From: Choristoneura fumiferana
Taxonomy: Eukaryota; Arthropoda; Insecta; Lepidoptera; Tortricidae
Reading direction: 5' to 3'
NCBI RefSeq assembly: GCF_025370935.1
Contig: NC_133481.1
Location: 15,290,328 to 15,354,327 of the forward strand
DNA length: 64,000 nucleotides
Position 1 is the first letter of the stretch; every line of letters starts with the position of its first letter. Shown here piece by piece: positions 32,228 through 43,599 of the stretch. A program made the translations under genes and the position numbers. Under the pieces are notes generated by a model that saw only the letters and a list, made by a program, of their open reading frames with translations, was not told the origin of the DNA and searched no databases.

Positions 32228-32485
32228 ATAAGTATGCGAGCCGATATGGACCCTATCTGAGCCGTCTGATGGCGTTCTTACGACGCCATGTTCGCTATGT
32301 GCACGTGTGTTGTGTGAAGACAGTCTTGTGGCGAACACAACGTAAAATGGCCGAGAAGAACATGGCGTCTGACGGCTCAGATACAATATCCTCCCTGCGA
32401 CAATATGTTTAAAAAATCCTCAGTCATTATACGACGGGTCCATATCGGCTCGCATACTTAACGGCTCGTATAATGACTGAGGATC
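32228..32485. repeat. Interleaved inverted repeats
   Basis: Three pairs: AAGTATGCGAGCCGATATGG (about 32230) with its complement at about 32440-32461; GAGCCGTCTGATGGCG (about 32260) with CGTCTGACGGCTC (about 32367); and ATCCTCAGTCATTATACGA (about 32417) with TCGTATAATGACTGAGGAT (32464-32482). The third pair straddles the second arm of the first, so the order is not simply nested. Confidence 0.7.
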
Positions 32486-32539
32486 ACCCCCATCACCCCG
32501 AACGTAGCGGTTGAGATTTCAATATTTTATCCCAATCTC

Positions 32540-32697
32540 GTAAAAATATCGGGATAAAAAGTATCCTAGTGTTATTTTAAATCTTCAGTTAACTACGTAC
32601 CAAATTTCATTCAAATCCATCCAGCCGTTTTAGCGTGTCACACACACAAACTTCACAAACATTCACATTTATAATACTAAGTAGGATTTGTATATGG
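32540..32697 (+). repeat. Repeat family B fragment
   Basis: GGGATAAAAAGTATCCTAG, ACCAAATTTCATTCAAATCC, then TTTATAATACTAAGTAGGAT at the end: a sub-family with a GTAGGAT terminus. Confidence 0.7.
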
Positions 32698-32699
32698 TA

Positions 32700-33185
32700 T
32701 AATATTTTTGAACAACTTTACTTTCGTCACATTTCTTTCAAGTAACTTGCAATCTATCAATATAGTAATCAGAATTCCATAAATTCCGTATACATTTACA
32801 ATTCAAATCCGAAACAGTCAAATGGCAGCTTATTAGACAAACATCCCTTCACCCAGTGCCAATGCTATTCCTAATGCAGTTTGCTATGCTGCAGATACAG
32901 CAGTGTATACACATCACTGTCCGTAATGCGGAGAAGCATTTGTCAGCGTAACACAACCGACGTCCGTACGCTGTACCACACATGACAAACGGCATTGGCC
33001 AATGCGTCGCGCTTGTACCGACATGGAACGGGACCTGCGTGGCCTGGTATACAGTAATCTAGTACGTCGAGAAACTCACCGCGCATCGAATGAACACGAA
33101 TTACAATCGTAAATTGGTTTAGTGAATTCAAAGCGGTTGTTGTAGCCTGAAGATTGATCACGGAGGGCTGAGTGAACAGTTGTGT
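32700..33185. other. No recognisable gene
   Basis: No coding signal; one GC-richer patch at 32940-33060. Confidence 0.4.
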
Positions 33186-33186
33186 C

Positions 33187-33290
33187 TAGTGTCCGACCGA
33201 ACTTTCGGTTTTGGCAGGTTTCGGCTCATCGTCATGTTTCAGCCAAAGGTTCGGTTTCGGTCAAAAAGCTGCCGAAGGTTGGACTAACGT
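33187..33290. repeat. Imperfect inverted repeat, 'CCGAACTTTCGG' type
   Basis: GTCCGACCGAACTTTCGG and GCCGAAGGTTGGAC form the outer arms; TTTCGGTTTTGG and CCAAAGGTTCGG the inner ones. Probably a decayed MITE. Confidence 0.5.
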
Positions 33291-33320
33291 ATCGAAACCA
33301 GTCCCTCAGCAAGGCATTAT

Positions 33321-33607
33321 ATAAGTAAAGCAGCCTTTAAGACTAAACTTAAAACAGCACTATTAGTGGTGTATACCAAGTAGCAAAAGTCGTTGTTAAT
33401 TGTAGGTTGTTAATTTAACTCGGCTTCATCTTAGTGTTAATATGCATGTCTTCTATCATTAGCATTAGAATAACTCAAACTTCGTAAACAATTAAGTAAT
33501 GTGATTTGAGCGCGGCGCGCCAACACACTGGTCACTCCAGTTTGGCGCATTTATTGTATTGTTTATATATATGAATAAATGACTTCTATTCTATTCTATT
33601 AATCTGG
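33321..33607 (+). pseudogene. 3' end of a LINE next to the tandem array
   Basis: ISKAAFKTKLKTALL and a stop (33321-33383) look like the extreme C-terminus of a CR1-type RT. About 220 bp of 3' UTR follow, ending ATGAATAAATGACTTC then (TATTC)n, cut by the gap. Confidence 0.5.
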
Positions 33608-33707
33608 NNNNNNNNNNNNNNNNNNNNNNNNNNNNNNNNNNNNNNNNNNNNNNNNNNNNNNNNNNNNNNNNNNNNNNNNNNNNNNNNNNNNNNNNNNNNN
33701 NNNNNNN
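33608..33707. other. Assembly gap (100 N)
   Basis: Exactly 100 N, which usually marks a gap of unknown size. It falls at the left edge of the tandem array, so the true array length is unknown. Confidence 0.99.
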
Positions 33708-34710
33708 AAGCAAGCATGCACGCATAGCGAACAGGAAGCATGTAACCAATCATGCACGCTAGCGAACATGGAGGCATGTTACCCAGCATGCATGCAAGCA
33801 AGCATGCAAGAAAGCATGCACGCTAGATAACATGGAAGCATGTAACCAAGCATGCAAGCAGGCATGCAAGAATGCAAGCAAGCATGCAAGCAAGCTTGGA
33901 AGCAGGCATGCAAGCTTGGAAGCAGGCATGCAAGCATGCAAGCAAGCATGCAAGAAAGCATGCACGCTAGCGAATACGGAAGCATGTAACCAAGCATGCA
34001 TGCAAGCAAGCATGCACGCTAGCGACATGGAAGCATGTAACCAATCATGCAAGCAGGCATGCAAGAATGCAAGCAAGCATGCAAGCAAGCATGCACGCTA
34101 GCGAACATGGAGGCATGTTACCAAGCATGCATGCAAGCAAGCTTGGAAGCAGGCATGCAAGCATGCAAGCAAGCATGCAAGAAAGAATGCACGCTAGCGA
34201 ACATGGAAGCATGTAACCAAGCATGCATGCAGCAAGCATGCACGCTAGCGAACATGGAAGCATGTAACCAAGCATGCATGCAAGCAAAGCATGCACGCTA
34301 GCGAACATGGAAGCATGTAACCAATCATGCAAGCAGGCATGCAAGAATGCAAGCAAGCATGCAAGCAAGCATGCACGCTAGCGAACATGGAGGCATGTTA
34401 CCAAGCATGCATGCAAGGCAAGCATGCAAGAAAGCATGCACGCTAGCGACATGGAAGCATGTAACCAAGCATGCAAGCAGGCATGCAAGAATGCAAGCAA
34501 GCATGCACGCTAGCGAACATGGAAGCGTGTAACCAAGCTTGCTGCTAGCAAGCATGCAAGCCAGCATGCAAGAAAGCAAGCCAGCGAGTATGCAAGCAAG
34601 CAAGCAAGCATGCAAGCTGGCATGCAAGCAAGCATGCAAGAAAGCAAGCAAGCGAGTATGCAAGCCAGCAAAGCAAGCATGCAAGCGAGCATGGAAGCAA
34701 GCAAGTCTAC
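33708..34710. repeat. GCAA/GCAT tetranucleotide array with a repeated 32-bp module
   Basis: About 1 kb built of 4-mers GCAA, GCAT and GCAG. About twelve times it is interrupted by a conserved module, GCACGCTAGCGAACATGG followed by AAGCATGTAACCAA (for example at 33748, 33964, 34091, 34190, 34287, 34373, 34439, 34506). Module spacing varies from about 40 to 150 bp because the 4-mer tracts differ in length. The last 170 bp (34535-34710) lack the module. Long Cys/Leu/Ala/His ORFs in all frames come from the 4-nt period. Confidence 0.93.
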
Positions 34711-34894
34711 AGAAATCTAGGCTATCTAAATATAATGATGTAGAAAACTTATCTGTTATAATTAAATTCTGGTGATGATGCCGCATATGATGAAATTATT
34801 AATTTTCACTACCTAATATATCAGAACAGATTTTTTTGGGTACTTTAAATATATATAATATATATATTAATTTCACCAATGGTATTAATTTCAC

Positions 34895-35232
34895 TTTGCC
34901 ATTTGCGCAACACAATCCAGCGGCTTCACTTCAATGCCTTACAATATGGGCAAACTGAGTTCATAGATCCAATAGCAACGCATTGGTAGGCAGGCACTGT
35001 AGTCAATTGTAACATTGTAATTGAAAGCAGCTCGATTGAAACTTACAACATTATTAGCTGCATTCAGCTCATTACGCTCTGCACTGGTTTGTGCTATCCG
35101 AATCCTTTCAATTTCATTTCGCTCTTGACGTTGCTGGGCTGTTCGATTACTCTGATAATTAGCTTGGTTTGTAGCATTTCGAGTTCTTCGACCCAAATTG
35201 CTTCGGTATAAATAGATTAAATCAAAACACAA
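34895..35232 (-). pseudogene. Helitron replicase/helicase N-terminal fragment
   Basis: A minus-strand frame with an Arg/Gln-rich stretch (NQANYQSNRTAQQRQERNE) and then VSFNRAAFNYNVTIDYS, a block I know from insect Helitron ORFs. A CPYCKALK zinc-finger-like block follows out of frame (about 34930). No Rep HUH motif or helicase domain is present. Confidence 0.55.
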
Positions 35233-35300
35233 AATAAATCAACCAGTCAATGTAAATTGAGGAACGTAAACAAATTTGTTTTTAAATAATTTTATTGAAT

Positions 35301-35522
35301 CAGGCGTTACTTTGCGGAGGTCCATATCAATGAACTAAAATAATTTCCTTGCTCACCCGCGACCTTACGATAGCTAAGCTTATGCAAAATATGCGTGTTC
35401 ATGCAGTTCATCCACCTCCACACTGTAAGAACACACACAAATCACACAAACCCATCCATCACCACCACCACACTACACTCGTAAGGTCGCGGTGAGGCAA
35501 GAAATTATTTTAGTTCATTTTA
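35301..35522. repeat. Penelope-like repeat folded on itself, motif deleted
   Basis: Starts GGCGTTACTTTGCGGAGG and TTGCTCACCCGCGACC as in other copies. After CACCACCACCAC it jumps to CGTAAGGTCGCGG and ATTATTTTAGTTCA, the reverse complement of its own start. The hammerhead-like part is lost at the turn. Confidence 0.65.
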
Positions 35523-35524
35523 AA

Positions 35525-35885
35525 TTTGTTTTTTGTTATTATTTAGTAGGTAGTATTAAGGTACTCATGTCATTAAACTCATTTACTCGGCAATCTTCGT
35601 TCCACTTTAAACGAAAAAAGTAGTGTACGAAAAAAAAAGGAAGAAAACGTCCCTATTTCAGACACTATAGGTCCCAAACATCTTCCAGCCAAGCAAGCAA
35701 GCATGCAAATGCAAAATAAGGGGGATTAATAAAACAAAACGCCTAAATAAAATTGAGTAGCAAACATTCGATCACTCCGCATTTTATAAAAACCTAGAGG
35801 TGATGCATTAATTACCGCACATCCATACAAGCATTTTTTTTTCCCAGCATTTTTCCAGTTTTTCGCGCATAAAAACACTTCCCTA
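35525..35885. other. No recognisable gene
   Basis: Only a stray AAGCAAGCAAGCATGCAAATGC at about 35693-35715, which echoes the tandem array. Confidence 0.5.
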
Positions 35886-36664
35886 ACATTAACACTGGCC
35901 GGGTGCACACAAAACATAGACAGGCAATTCATTAGCAGCCCAATGGACGAGCAAAGTTAGAACACGTTAGTACCGTTAAAAAGTTATATAATTATATATT
36001 TATATACTTTAGGCTGCTATTTACTCATAAACTACTAATAATTCTCAAGCAAACTTAGCCGTTATAGTTTTCCTTGAAAGTTTGATATACTTACTACCAT
36101 CCTGAATTTATTCAAATTTTTCCACCCACCGTTTTAGATTTTAGAGGGGGGACGCTCGATTTTAATGAAAAATCGTACTTTAAAGTTGACTATTTCGCAA
36201 ACATATCACTGAATCGAAAAACCGTCGTAGCAAACCCATAATGGTTAAAAGACCTATCCAACGATACCCCACACTATAGGGTCGGATGAGAAAAAAATCA
36301 CCTCCACTTTACGTCTATGGGAGGTACCCTAAAAAATTTTTTTTTGAATTTTTAATTGTACTATTTTGTCGGCATGCAAAATTACAGCTTTCTAGCATTG
36401 ATAGTACCTAAGCAAAGCCGCAGACGGACAGACAGATAGACAGACAGACATGGCGAAACTATAAGGGTTCCGTTTTTGCCATTTTGGCTCCGGAACCCTA
36501 AAAACTTGAGTTGATTTCTTGCCGAATTATTTTCAACAAAGGTTTTTCCGAACCTGTGGAAAAATTTTTTCAGCATTCGTTCAATTGTTGTAGCCTAAAT
36601 TGACTTCGACTTTTACGCATCAGCAGTATTAATGGTGCTGTATGTGCCCATTAGACTAGTGTTG

Positions 36665-37217
36665 GTGATCACTAGAGAGCGGAATTTTCATGGCATTTTT
36701 GACCTGACATAGTGACTTCCCACTTATCGGCTCTACTATCAGGATTGCTCGAAACCTAATAATGTCGATATAATTAGACTTTATAATAGACTGTCGTAAA
36801 CTTATCATGTTATTTAGAGCGTTCTTTTTCCGCATACAAATCAATATTTGACTGTAAAAGAAGTAGTTTGAAACCGAAAAATATGAAAAAAAAAACTATT
36901 TCTTTTATAAATACATTCATGGAACACTTGTTAACATTACAACAGAAGAAATTCAGCATAAAATTGTAAAAAAAAACCGAACTGAAATTATTAAATTAGA
37001 ATGTTTTATCCATTAGTTGTTCCTTACATTATGTCTATTTCACATTTTCAACTGCTCGAAAGTTAATTGGAAGATATCGCTCTTTAACTTAAGGTCGCCT
37101 ATTGTTATTGTTTTAATCTGTTATGTATCGATATCTGTAGGTATATCGGAAGTAGATAAGTGAGAAGTCACTATGAAAAGTCAAAAAATGCCATGAATAT
37201 TCCGCTCTCTGGATCAC
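36665..37217. mobile_element. MITE, about 60-bp terminal inverted repeats (copy B)
   Basis: Equivalent to 2108-2642, with the same ends GTGATCACTAGAGAGCGG and CCGCTCTCTGGATCAC. It has a short extra stretch near 36737. Confidence 0.75.
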
Positions 37218-38149
37218 TAATACCAGCTGACAGAGATACAACATTTTAAAAGTCATCATACACACTAATACATATAAAAAGTGTAGAGACGCAGTGTCAG
37301 GATGATTACTCGATAAATGTGATAAATAATTTCAATGACTACGTCTGGATCTGGAGATATATTGTATATATACAATAACATTTGCACGACCGTTCTTCAT
37401 CCAACGTTAATGATGCCCACGCAGAAATATAGAAACATTCCTGCATTTCAATTCAAAGTCTGGGTCTTACTGCTCTTGTTGGATCTAACATAAGTTTTTG
37501 GTAAAAAAAAAACATTCTTAATACAAGCTTTTTGCTGACTGAACTTTTTGTCGGCTTTACTTGCATTGTCACCCAAACTACATTTGCATACCAAGTTTCA
37601 AGTCGATGCTATTAACCGTTGAAGAGTTTCGTCCTGCGGAGACATTCCTGGCTGGACTACCAGGATGTCAGGATGTAGATTATTGTATTGTCACGCGATT
37701 TACACAAGAATTCCAAATTTAAAGTCAATCCGATTACTGGAAGTTGGCCGAATTTGACTTGCAAGATTTGATTACAGACAGACAGACAACGGGAAAAGTA
37801 AAACTAAATGAAAGCTTGTTAAAAAGGATAGTCCTCTGACCGGCTAGCTTAACAAAGCTCAGCTTAAACTACTAGAAAAAAAAATAGAGCCGAATGGTGA
37901 GGACCCTCGTATTAATAATTTTGTATGTAGCTAGTGAAGGGGAGAATTCTGTGAAACCGTTGCAAGCTTTATTATTGCCTATATCATTATCGTGATTTAC
38001 ATTGTTTACCTTTCTTTTTTTTTACGCATTTTTGTCCACATAAATTTTCTTATTTTCGGCATGTTATCAAGTTTATGCAATTTCAAATTGTGTGTATCTC
38101 TTTTCTATGTACCTAAATTTAAATTATACTTACCTATTATATTTATCAT

Positions 38150-38290
38150 AATCATCATCATCTACCGGACGACGTCCACCGTTGAACAAAGACCCTCATA
38201 GAACGCCACAACGATTGACAACTTGTCACCTGCATTCACCGGTTGCCGGTAACTTTCGTCATGTCATCGGTTGACCTAGAGGGAGGCCTG
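38150..38290 (-). repeat. RTE 3' tail, reversed
   Basis: ATCATCATCATCTACCGG, ACGACGTCCACCGTTGAAC, AGAACGCCACAACG and CACCGGTTGCCGG match the reverse of 5755-5850. Confidence 0.75.
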
Positions 38291-38430
38291 TGATTATCGT
38301 ATAAAGTGTTTGGCCATGACATAAACTAGCTGTTTTGTTTATCTGATCAAGTAAATCGTGGCTATTAATAACGTGCGAATTAATAAAGTAATGATAATTA
38401 TGAGCAAACGTGCATTAACATATTATTCTT

Positions 38431-39400
38431 AGTTGGGTTATTAGTTAGTCAATTAAAAAAAATAAAGATGTTACATTTTTAACTCTTACATTTTCGAAAA
38501 AAATAGTTATTAATTATTTTTTATTCTTATAATCGGAAAAGAAAAAGTTTTATACAAAAATATAATAATTATATCTCAATGTTATCAATTGTGTTGGTTT
38601 ATTTACTTTGTACAATAAAGAGTTTCCATACATATATACAATATTAAGCGTCATGACAGCCAGTAAGAATGTAGACTTGAGAAACAAAAAATATTACGTC
38701 ACAAATGGGCTGGCTGTATCAAGAAATATAACAATTTCATGAAATGGTCTGCCACCTCATGAAGTAATAAATTCTTAAGTCAGGCCGACAATAACATTTA
38801 TGCGCATCCATCTGGTCTCTAAATCTTGTTTGACCGCTTTTCTAAACTTGCACACGATTACACAACCGATAACATTCAATGACGCAGCACAACACAGCCG
38901 ATGTGTTCCCAAAACCGAAAACATTGTCCAATCGCAATGAAAAATCCGAAAGTTAGAAGGTAACACTCCAAAACTTGGTCCGATGCGGCCAATATTTTTG
39001 AGGCGTGCTCACTCGTTTCCTTTTATAGCACTGCCGTTACGGAAACTTTCTGTTTATGAACGCTGAGTCGCAATTGACTGCGAAATCACTTTTCTCCTCG
39101 TAAGTCCCTCAAGATGTGTGAAATGTACTCCCATCATCACGTACGTGGATGATTTGTTAACACTGTGGAACTAGGGTGTAAGGAATTCGTCTGTAGGTAG
39201 GTAGGTACTAAGTTTTACTTATTCTCAGGTGAGTACTGATTGCTAGGTACTAGGTCTGCTTGAACAAATGGTAATGGTTTGAATCACTCTGTCTATTTGT
39301 ATTATGTTTGACTGGTAAGGGTAGATCTACCAGCGTTTCAACCACTATCAGTTTTCTGTCGCATTTACTTGTATTCAAGAAATGAGCAACCGCAAGCATG
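38431..39400. other. Mostly unassigned; one LINE tail trace
   Basis: TTTGTACAATAAAGAGTTTCC near 38605 is a short LINE-tail relic. No gene seen. Confidence 0.45.
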
Positions 39401-39414
39401 AAATTTTAATGAGT

Positions 39415-39725
39415 TGTAATTGTACCGCATATTCAAGCGAATACATAGCGAAGCGAGTTAGCTCGTTGAAGTGGCAATGGGCAGGACATATAGCACGGAG
39501 AACAGATGTCCGTTGGGGCCGAAAAGTTCTTGAGTGGAGATCGCGGATCGGCAAGCGCAGCGTAGGACATCCACCAACTAGATGGACGGATGACCTGGTT
39601 AAAGTTGCGGGTTTATGGTGGATGCAAGCTACCGCTGCCAACCGAAGCAACTGGAGGTCTATGGAGGAGGCCTTTCTCCAACAGTGGACGTCCTATGGCT
39701 GAGATGATGATAATGATGAATTGTA
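39415..39725 (+). pseudogene. RTE C-terminus and 3' tail
   Basis: In frame: SLKWQWAGHIARRTDVRWGR, LEWRSRIGKRSVGHPPTRW, TDDLVKVAGLWWMQAT and EAFLQQWTSYG, then a stop and GATGATGATAATGATG. This is the best preserved RTE end in the window. The RT domain is absent (5' truncation). Confidence 0.88.
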
Positions 39726-39729
39726 CCGC

Positions 39730-40400
39730 ATGCACACTACCTGTATCATTTTATAAAATCCTCCTATTCTACCTGACTTATTTCTTCAGTATAAGCTACA
39801 GGAAACTGACAGCGGTTGAAACGCTCGTAGAATCATTCTTTATTTAGATCAATGACCTAAGACTACAAAGATTTAACTTTGTCTCGTTGTAGCACTCGGT
39901 TCATCAACATCATCTTCTCCATCCTGTATACGTGCATCTGATGAGCACAAGCTGTTTCTCGAAATTGACCGTAATTCTCACGAAGGACAATAATTATTTA
40001 ACTTTTCCGAAAAAAGTTATATTAATTGCAATGAACACCGAATAAACAGGAACATTTATTTTTATTCTCTCTAATTTTTCTAAAAAACATACTTTGCTGT
40101 TAAATGTTATCTAGAAACTCTTTTAAATTTGCAATATTGAATCATTAGTTGCAGTCGCAAGGATTAAATTATAGATAGTCTGCAGCCAGTTGATTTAAAA
40201 AAGCGTAAAATGCACCAGTACCTACCTATTACGTATTCGCTTATTTGGACGGGTACTCGGCGATCTTGTTTGTTTTATCCTTATTTTATATAATGAGCAC
40301 GGAAGATAGCTCGATAGTAAACTTCGTTAGTTAGTTTTTTTTTAAGCTTGAAAACTCCCCTACTGTGTCAGGTTACTCGCCCGATGGCTAGTCCCTAGAG
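39730..40400. other. No recognisable gene
   Basis: Unassigned AT-rich DNA. Confidence 0.5.
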
Positions 40401-40405
40401 CTGAT

Positions 40406-40586
40406 GTTCCGTTCAAACTCCCTCCTAAGAAAGAGCAGTGCTTCCGATGTGCACCCACATGCACGCATGCATGAATATTCTTTAGCATCGGCTAAAGAAT
40501 ATTCTATGATTGGCCAGAAAATCATTGGCTTAAGAGGGTGCACATCGGAAGCACTGCTCTTACTTAAGAGGGAGTTTGAAGGGAAC
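40406..40586. mobile_element. MITE with central perfect hairpin
   Basis: The ends GTTCCGTTCAAACTCCC and GGGAGTTTGAAGGGAAC continue as arms through GAGCAGTGCTTCCGATGTGC. Inside is a perfect 14-bp stem, GAATATTCTTTAGC (40473-40486), around ATCG. Confidence 0.85.
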
Positions 40587-40599
40587 AGCAGCAATTGTA

Positions 40600-41280
40600 G
40601 GTTGGTTTTCAATTGTAATAAATAATTAATATCTGATAAATAAGACACCCAATGTCCAGCCACTGTCGCCGTAGTCTTATATTTAAGACAAAATGTCATA
40701 TAGTTTCGGTGTTGGCGGCGATACGGGCACGTACGAATGAAAACGTATTGGTGGTTAAAAGGTTAATTAATTCTAGGAATCTAGGCAGTCAAGTGTATAT
40801 TATGTCAGTTGACCTTTAAATAACTTAAAATACTGGATTCTTGAGAGGTAACATTTTTTAAAATGGACAAATTATGAATATTTCAAAGAGGCTGAAAATA
40901 TTAAATTTAACAGTCATTTTAGGGCTGCTTTTAACCCTATAACTTTACGTTGTTATAAACTTAAACCTTGGTTACGTCGGGTTGTTCGTTCAGAATATTT
41001 AAGCACAAGCAATAAATATAATAATAAAAGGCTTTTTTAAGGAAATTTAAGGCCGTTGATAGAAATACTGCCATGGTTTTGACCAACAAAAATAACGGTT
41101 CAATTTCTACTGTTTTCTATGAAAAGTGAAGTGTTTATGCTCCTCAGTGTTATCATTTATTAATTACTGACTAAATAAAGCTTGTTTCCAAATACTTTAA
41201 ATCGGCAGATAAATATTGTGCCTTTGTACCTTATAATTCAAAATATTGTAATTGATACCCACAAGCCATTTTTTTTTCTT
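40600..41280. other. No recognisable gene
   Basis: Unassigned. Confidence 0.5.
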
Positions 41281-41283
41281 TGC

Positions 41284-41350
41284 ATCATCATCATCATCAT
41301 CAGCTGGAAGACGTCCACTGCTGAACAAAGGGCTTAGAACGCCACAAAAC
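41284..41350 (-). repeat. RTE 3' tail, reversed
   Basis: (CATCAT)n, then CAGCTGGAAGACGTCCACTG and CTGAACAAAGGGC. Confidence 0.85.
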
Positions 41351-42320
41351 CTCTTTTTTTATACTTTACGGTTGTTGGCAATTAGTACACGTTCAATTTG
41401 GAATTAAATAAATCTAACGAGATTTTTACAGTTCCTTCTTGGTTTTTAATTTGTTTGTTTGATTCAGAAGCTTGGACTAAAAACTTTCTCTAAAACTTCA
41501 TTTTACGCCTATTAAACTTTAAAAGTTAATTAAGTAACAGAACTGCTTTCTAAAATGAACTTCTAAAATAAACCTAGACAAACTCCTCACAATTTCTCAC
41601 TTTGAGGAAATATCAAATGGCTGCAATGAAACATAGAGTGACCATACAGATAATCAATATTTTTTTGACCTTTAAATAACTCTAAATTAAGCAAGTAAAT
41701 ATTAGACTTGTCGTTAATTTTCCTTTTGTTTAGGTAGTAAGAAAATTTAGGTTCTGTATAAAGGTCAGGCCCAAGGTGGGGTTCTGAGTTTTTGGTATTA
41801 AGGTGCACAATTAGTACTGACAAGCACGATCACTTTGTCAAAAATGTAGTGAGTTACAAACGAGATTAATAGCAAAAAAACATTAAATTTAAAAATCATA
41901 AAACCTGACTGCCTTAAAAACTAAAAGGAAGAAAATAAGTCTAGTGGCCTAGAACTCAGTTAAGTAGCTAATTAAAAGTTTAACAGTCGGGACCCATTTA
42001 AATCGTGAACAGCTCAAAAATTCTTAATAATGGGGTCCGACCGTTTAACTTTAAATTAGGTACTTAAAAGAGTTCTTTTTTGATTTTTAAAATTATATAT
42101 TTTTTATTCTACTTCTTTGATATTTCTGTGAAAATGGTACATTTAAATTATTATGAACCATATATATTTAAAATGGACTTTTTATTAGCTTTCATTTGAT
42201 ACCCATATTGTTACAATACAGATTTTTTTTTTAATTCCTCTGCCATTTTTTTTTTCGCGGATGCCATTTTGAAATTTTATATAACCTATCACTCCGATAG
42301 TTATGATAAATCCAATGATA
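41351..42320. other. No recognisable gene
   Basis: AT-rich. The minus ORF at 41587-41823 (78 codons) has no known domain. Confidence 0.5.
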
Positions 42321-42524
42321 CCTCATATATTTAAATCCGTCCAGCCGTTTAGGCTGCAGCGAAGACAAAAGAAATGGACACACATACAATACGCTCGGAA
42401 AACATAACCCTCCTTTAGGCACTCAGGCAAAAAAGACAAAAAAGCGACTTTGATTCTGGAAGGTAATACACACGGTAACGTTTTTAGTTTTGTAGCGATC
42501 GACCTCACTATCGTTTACAAAAAA

Positions 42525-43160
42525 AAACGGCCAAGAGCGTGTCGGACACGCCCGAAATAGGGTTCCGTAGCCATTACGAAAAAATAAATTAAGTAATATT
42601 TTTCTAAGGATTTCGTATTTTGTACGGAATATTCCAAGTTTAGGTATATACCTTATGCTGCTATTTACTCTTAAACTACTAATAATTCTCAAGGAAACTT
42701 AACCGTTATAGTTTTCCTTGTAAGTTTGATATACTTACTACCATCCTGAATTTTTTCAAATTTTTCCACCCACCGGTTTAGATTTTAGAGGGGGGCGGAC
42801 GCTCGATTTCAATGAAAATTTGCACTTTAAAGTTGAACATTTTGCAAACTAATCACTGAACCGAAAAATTGTTTTAGCAACCCCCTAATTGAACCCCCTA
42901 ACGATACCCCACACTACAAGATTGAATGAGAAAAAAATCACCCCCACATTACGTCTATGGGAGGTACTCTAAAAATTTTTTTTTGAACTTTTTATTGTAC
43001 CATTTTGCCGGCATAGTTTACATATATATTCGTGCAAAATTACAGCTTTCTAGCACTGATAGTCCCTGAGCAAAGCCGCGGATGGACAGACAGACAGGCA
43101 GACAGGGTGAAACTATAAGGGTTCCGTTTTTGCCATTTTGGCTACGGAACCCTGAAAAAC
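42525..43160 (+). mobile_element. Full-length 'GGTTCCG' repeat
   Basis: Begins AACGGCCAAGAGCGTGTCGG, containing the palindrome GCGTGTCGGACACGC, then AGGGTTCCGTAGCCA. It ends TGGCTACGGAACCCT. The last two are complementary, so the element has short terminal inverted repeats. No ORF. Probably a non-autonomous DNA element; class unproven. Confidence 0.75.
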
Positions 43161-43439
43161 AGCTTTAACTTTCGGTCGGTGACTTTTCTAAGAGCGCAAT
43201 CGGGTATACCGCAGTGCAATCAAAAAGTCGTAGAACAAATCTAACAGCTTAATGGGATAATTTCTTAATGAGTCTCAACATTAAATAAAGGACGGGACGC
43301 GAGCACTTAAAACTGCAACGTTTTTATCAAAAACTTTGTTAGTTATCGTCGGCTTTCATCTTAAAACTAAAGTTTGTCGCAGTGCTTATTAAAACAGTAC
43401 GGTTTTATGAGTAAGTGAAGCTGAGACTTATTCTTAAAA

Positions 43440-43580
43440 TAGCTGCTGCTCGCGATTTTGTCTGCGGAGATCGTTATTTTGCGGGAACTATGTAATTTTC
43501 CGGAATAAAAACTATCCTATTACCTGCTCAGGGTCTCAAACTATCTTCAAACCAATTTAAGTCACGATCAGTTGAGAAGG
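43440..43580 (+). repeat. Repeat family B fragment, diverged
   Basis: GCTGCTGCTCGCGATTTTG, TTTTCCGGAATAAAAAC and CCTGCTCAGGGTCTC correspond to the 5' half of family B. Confidence 0.45.
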
Positions 43581-43599
43581 TACTTTAGTTTACGTGAGT

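Larger units (their letters stand above)
35886..38430. repeat. Copy B of the 2.5-kb duplicated segment
   Basis: Direct repeat of about 1295-3776. It includes the GGTTCCG repeat (35990-36505), the MITE (36665-37217), family C (37320-37830), and a readable RTE-type tail near 38150-38200. It has small insertions absent from A, for example at about 36738-36760. Confidence 0.85.

Noticed and set aside
33708..34710. CRISPR-like repeat and spacer layout
   Set aside because: The genome is eukaryotic, the 'spacers' are themselves tetranucleotide repeats of varying length, and there are no cas genes.
33586..34786. Several 60-150 codon ORFs on both strands rich in Cys, Leu, Ala and His
   Set aside because: They arise from the 4-nt period of the GCAA/GCAT array, which is open in nearly all frames, and one runs across the gap. 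No sign of a real protein.
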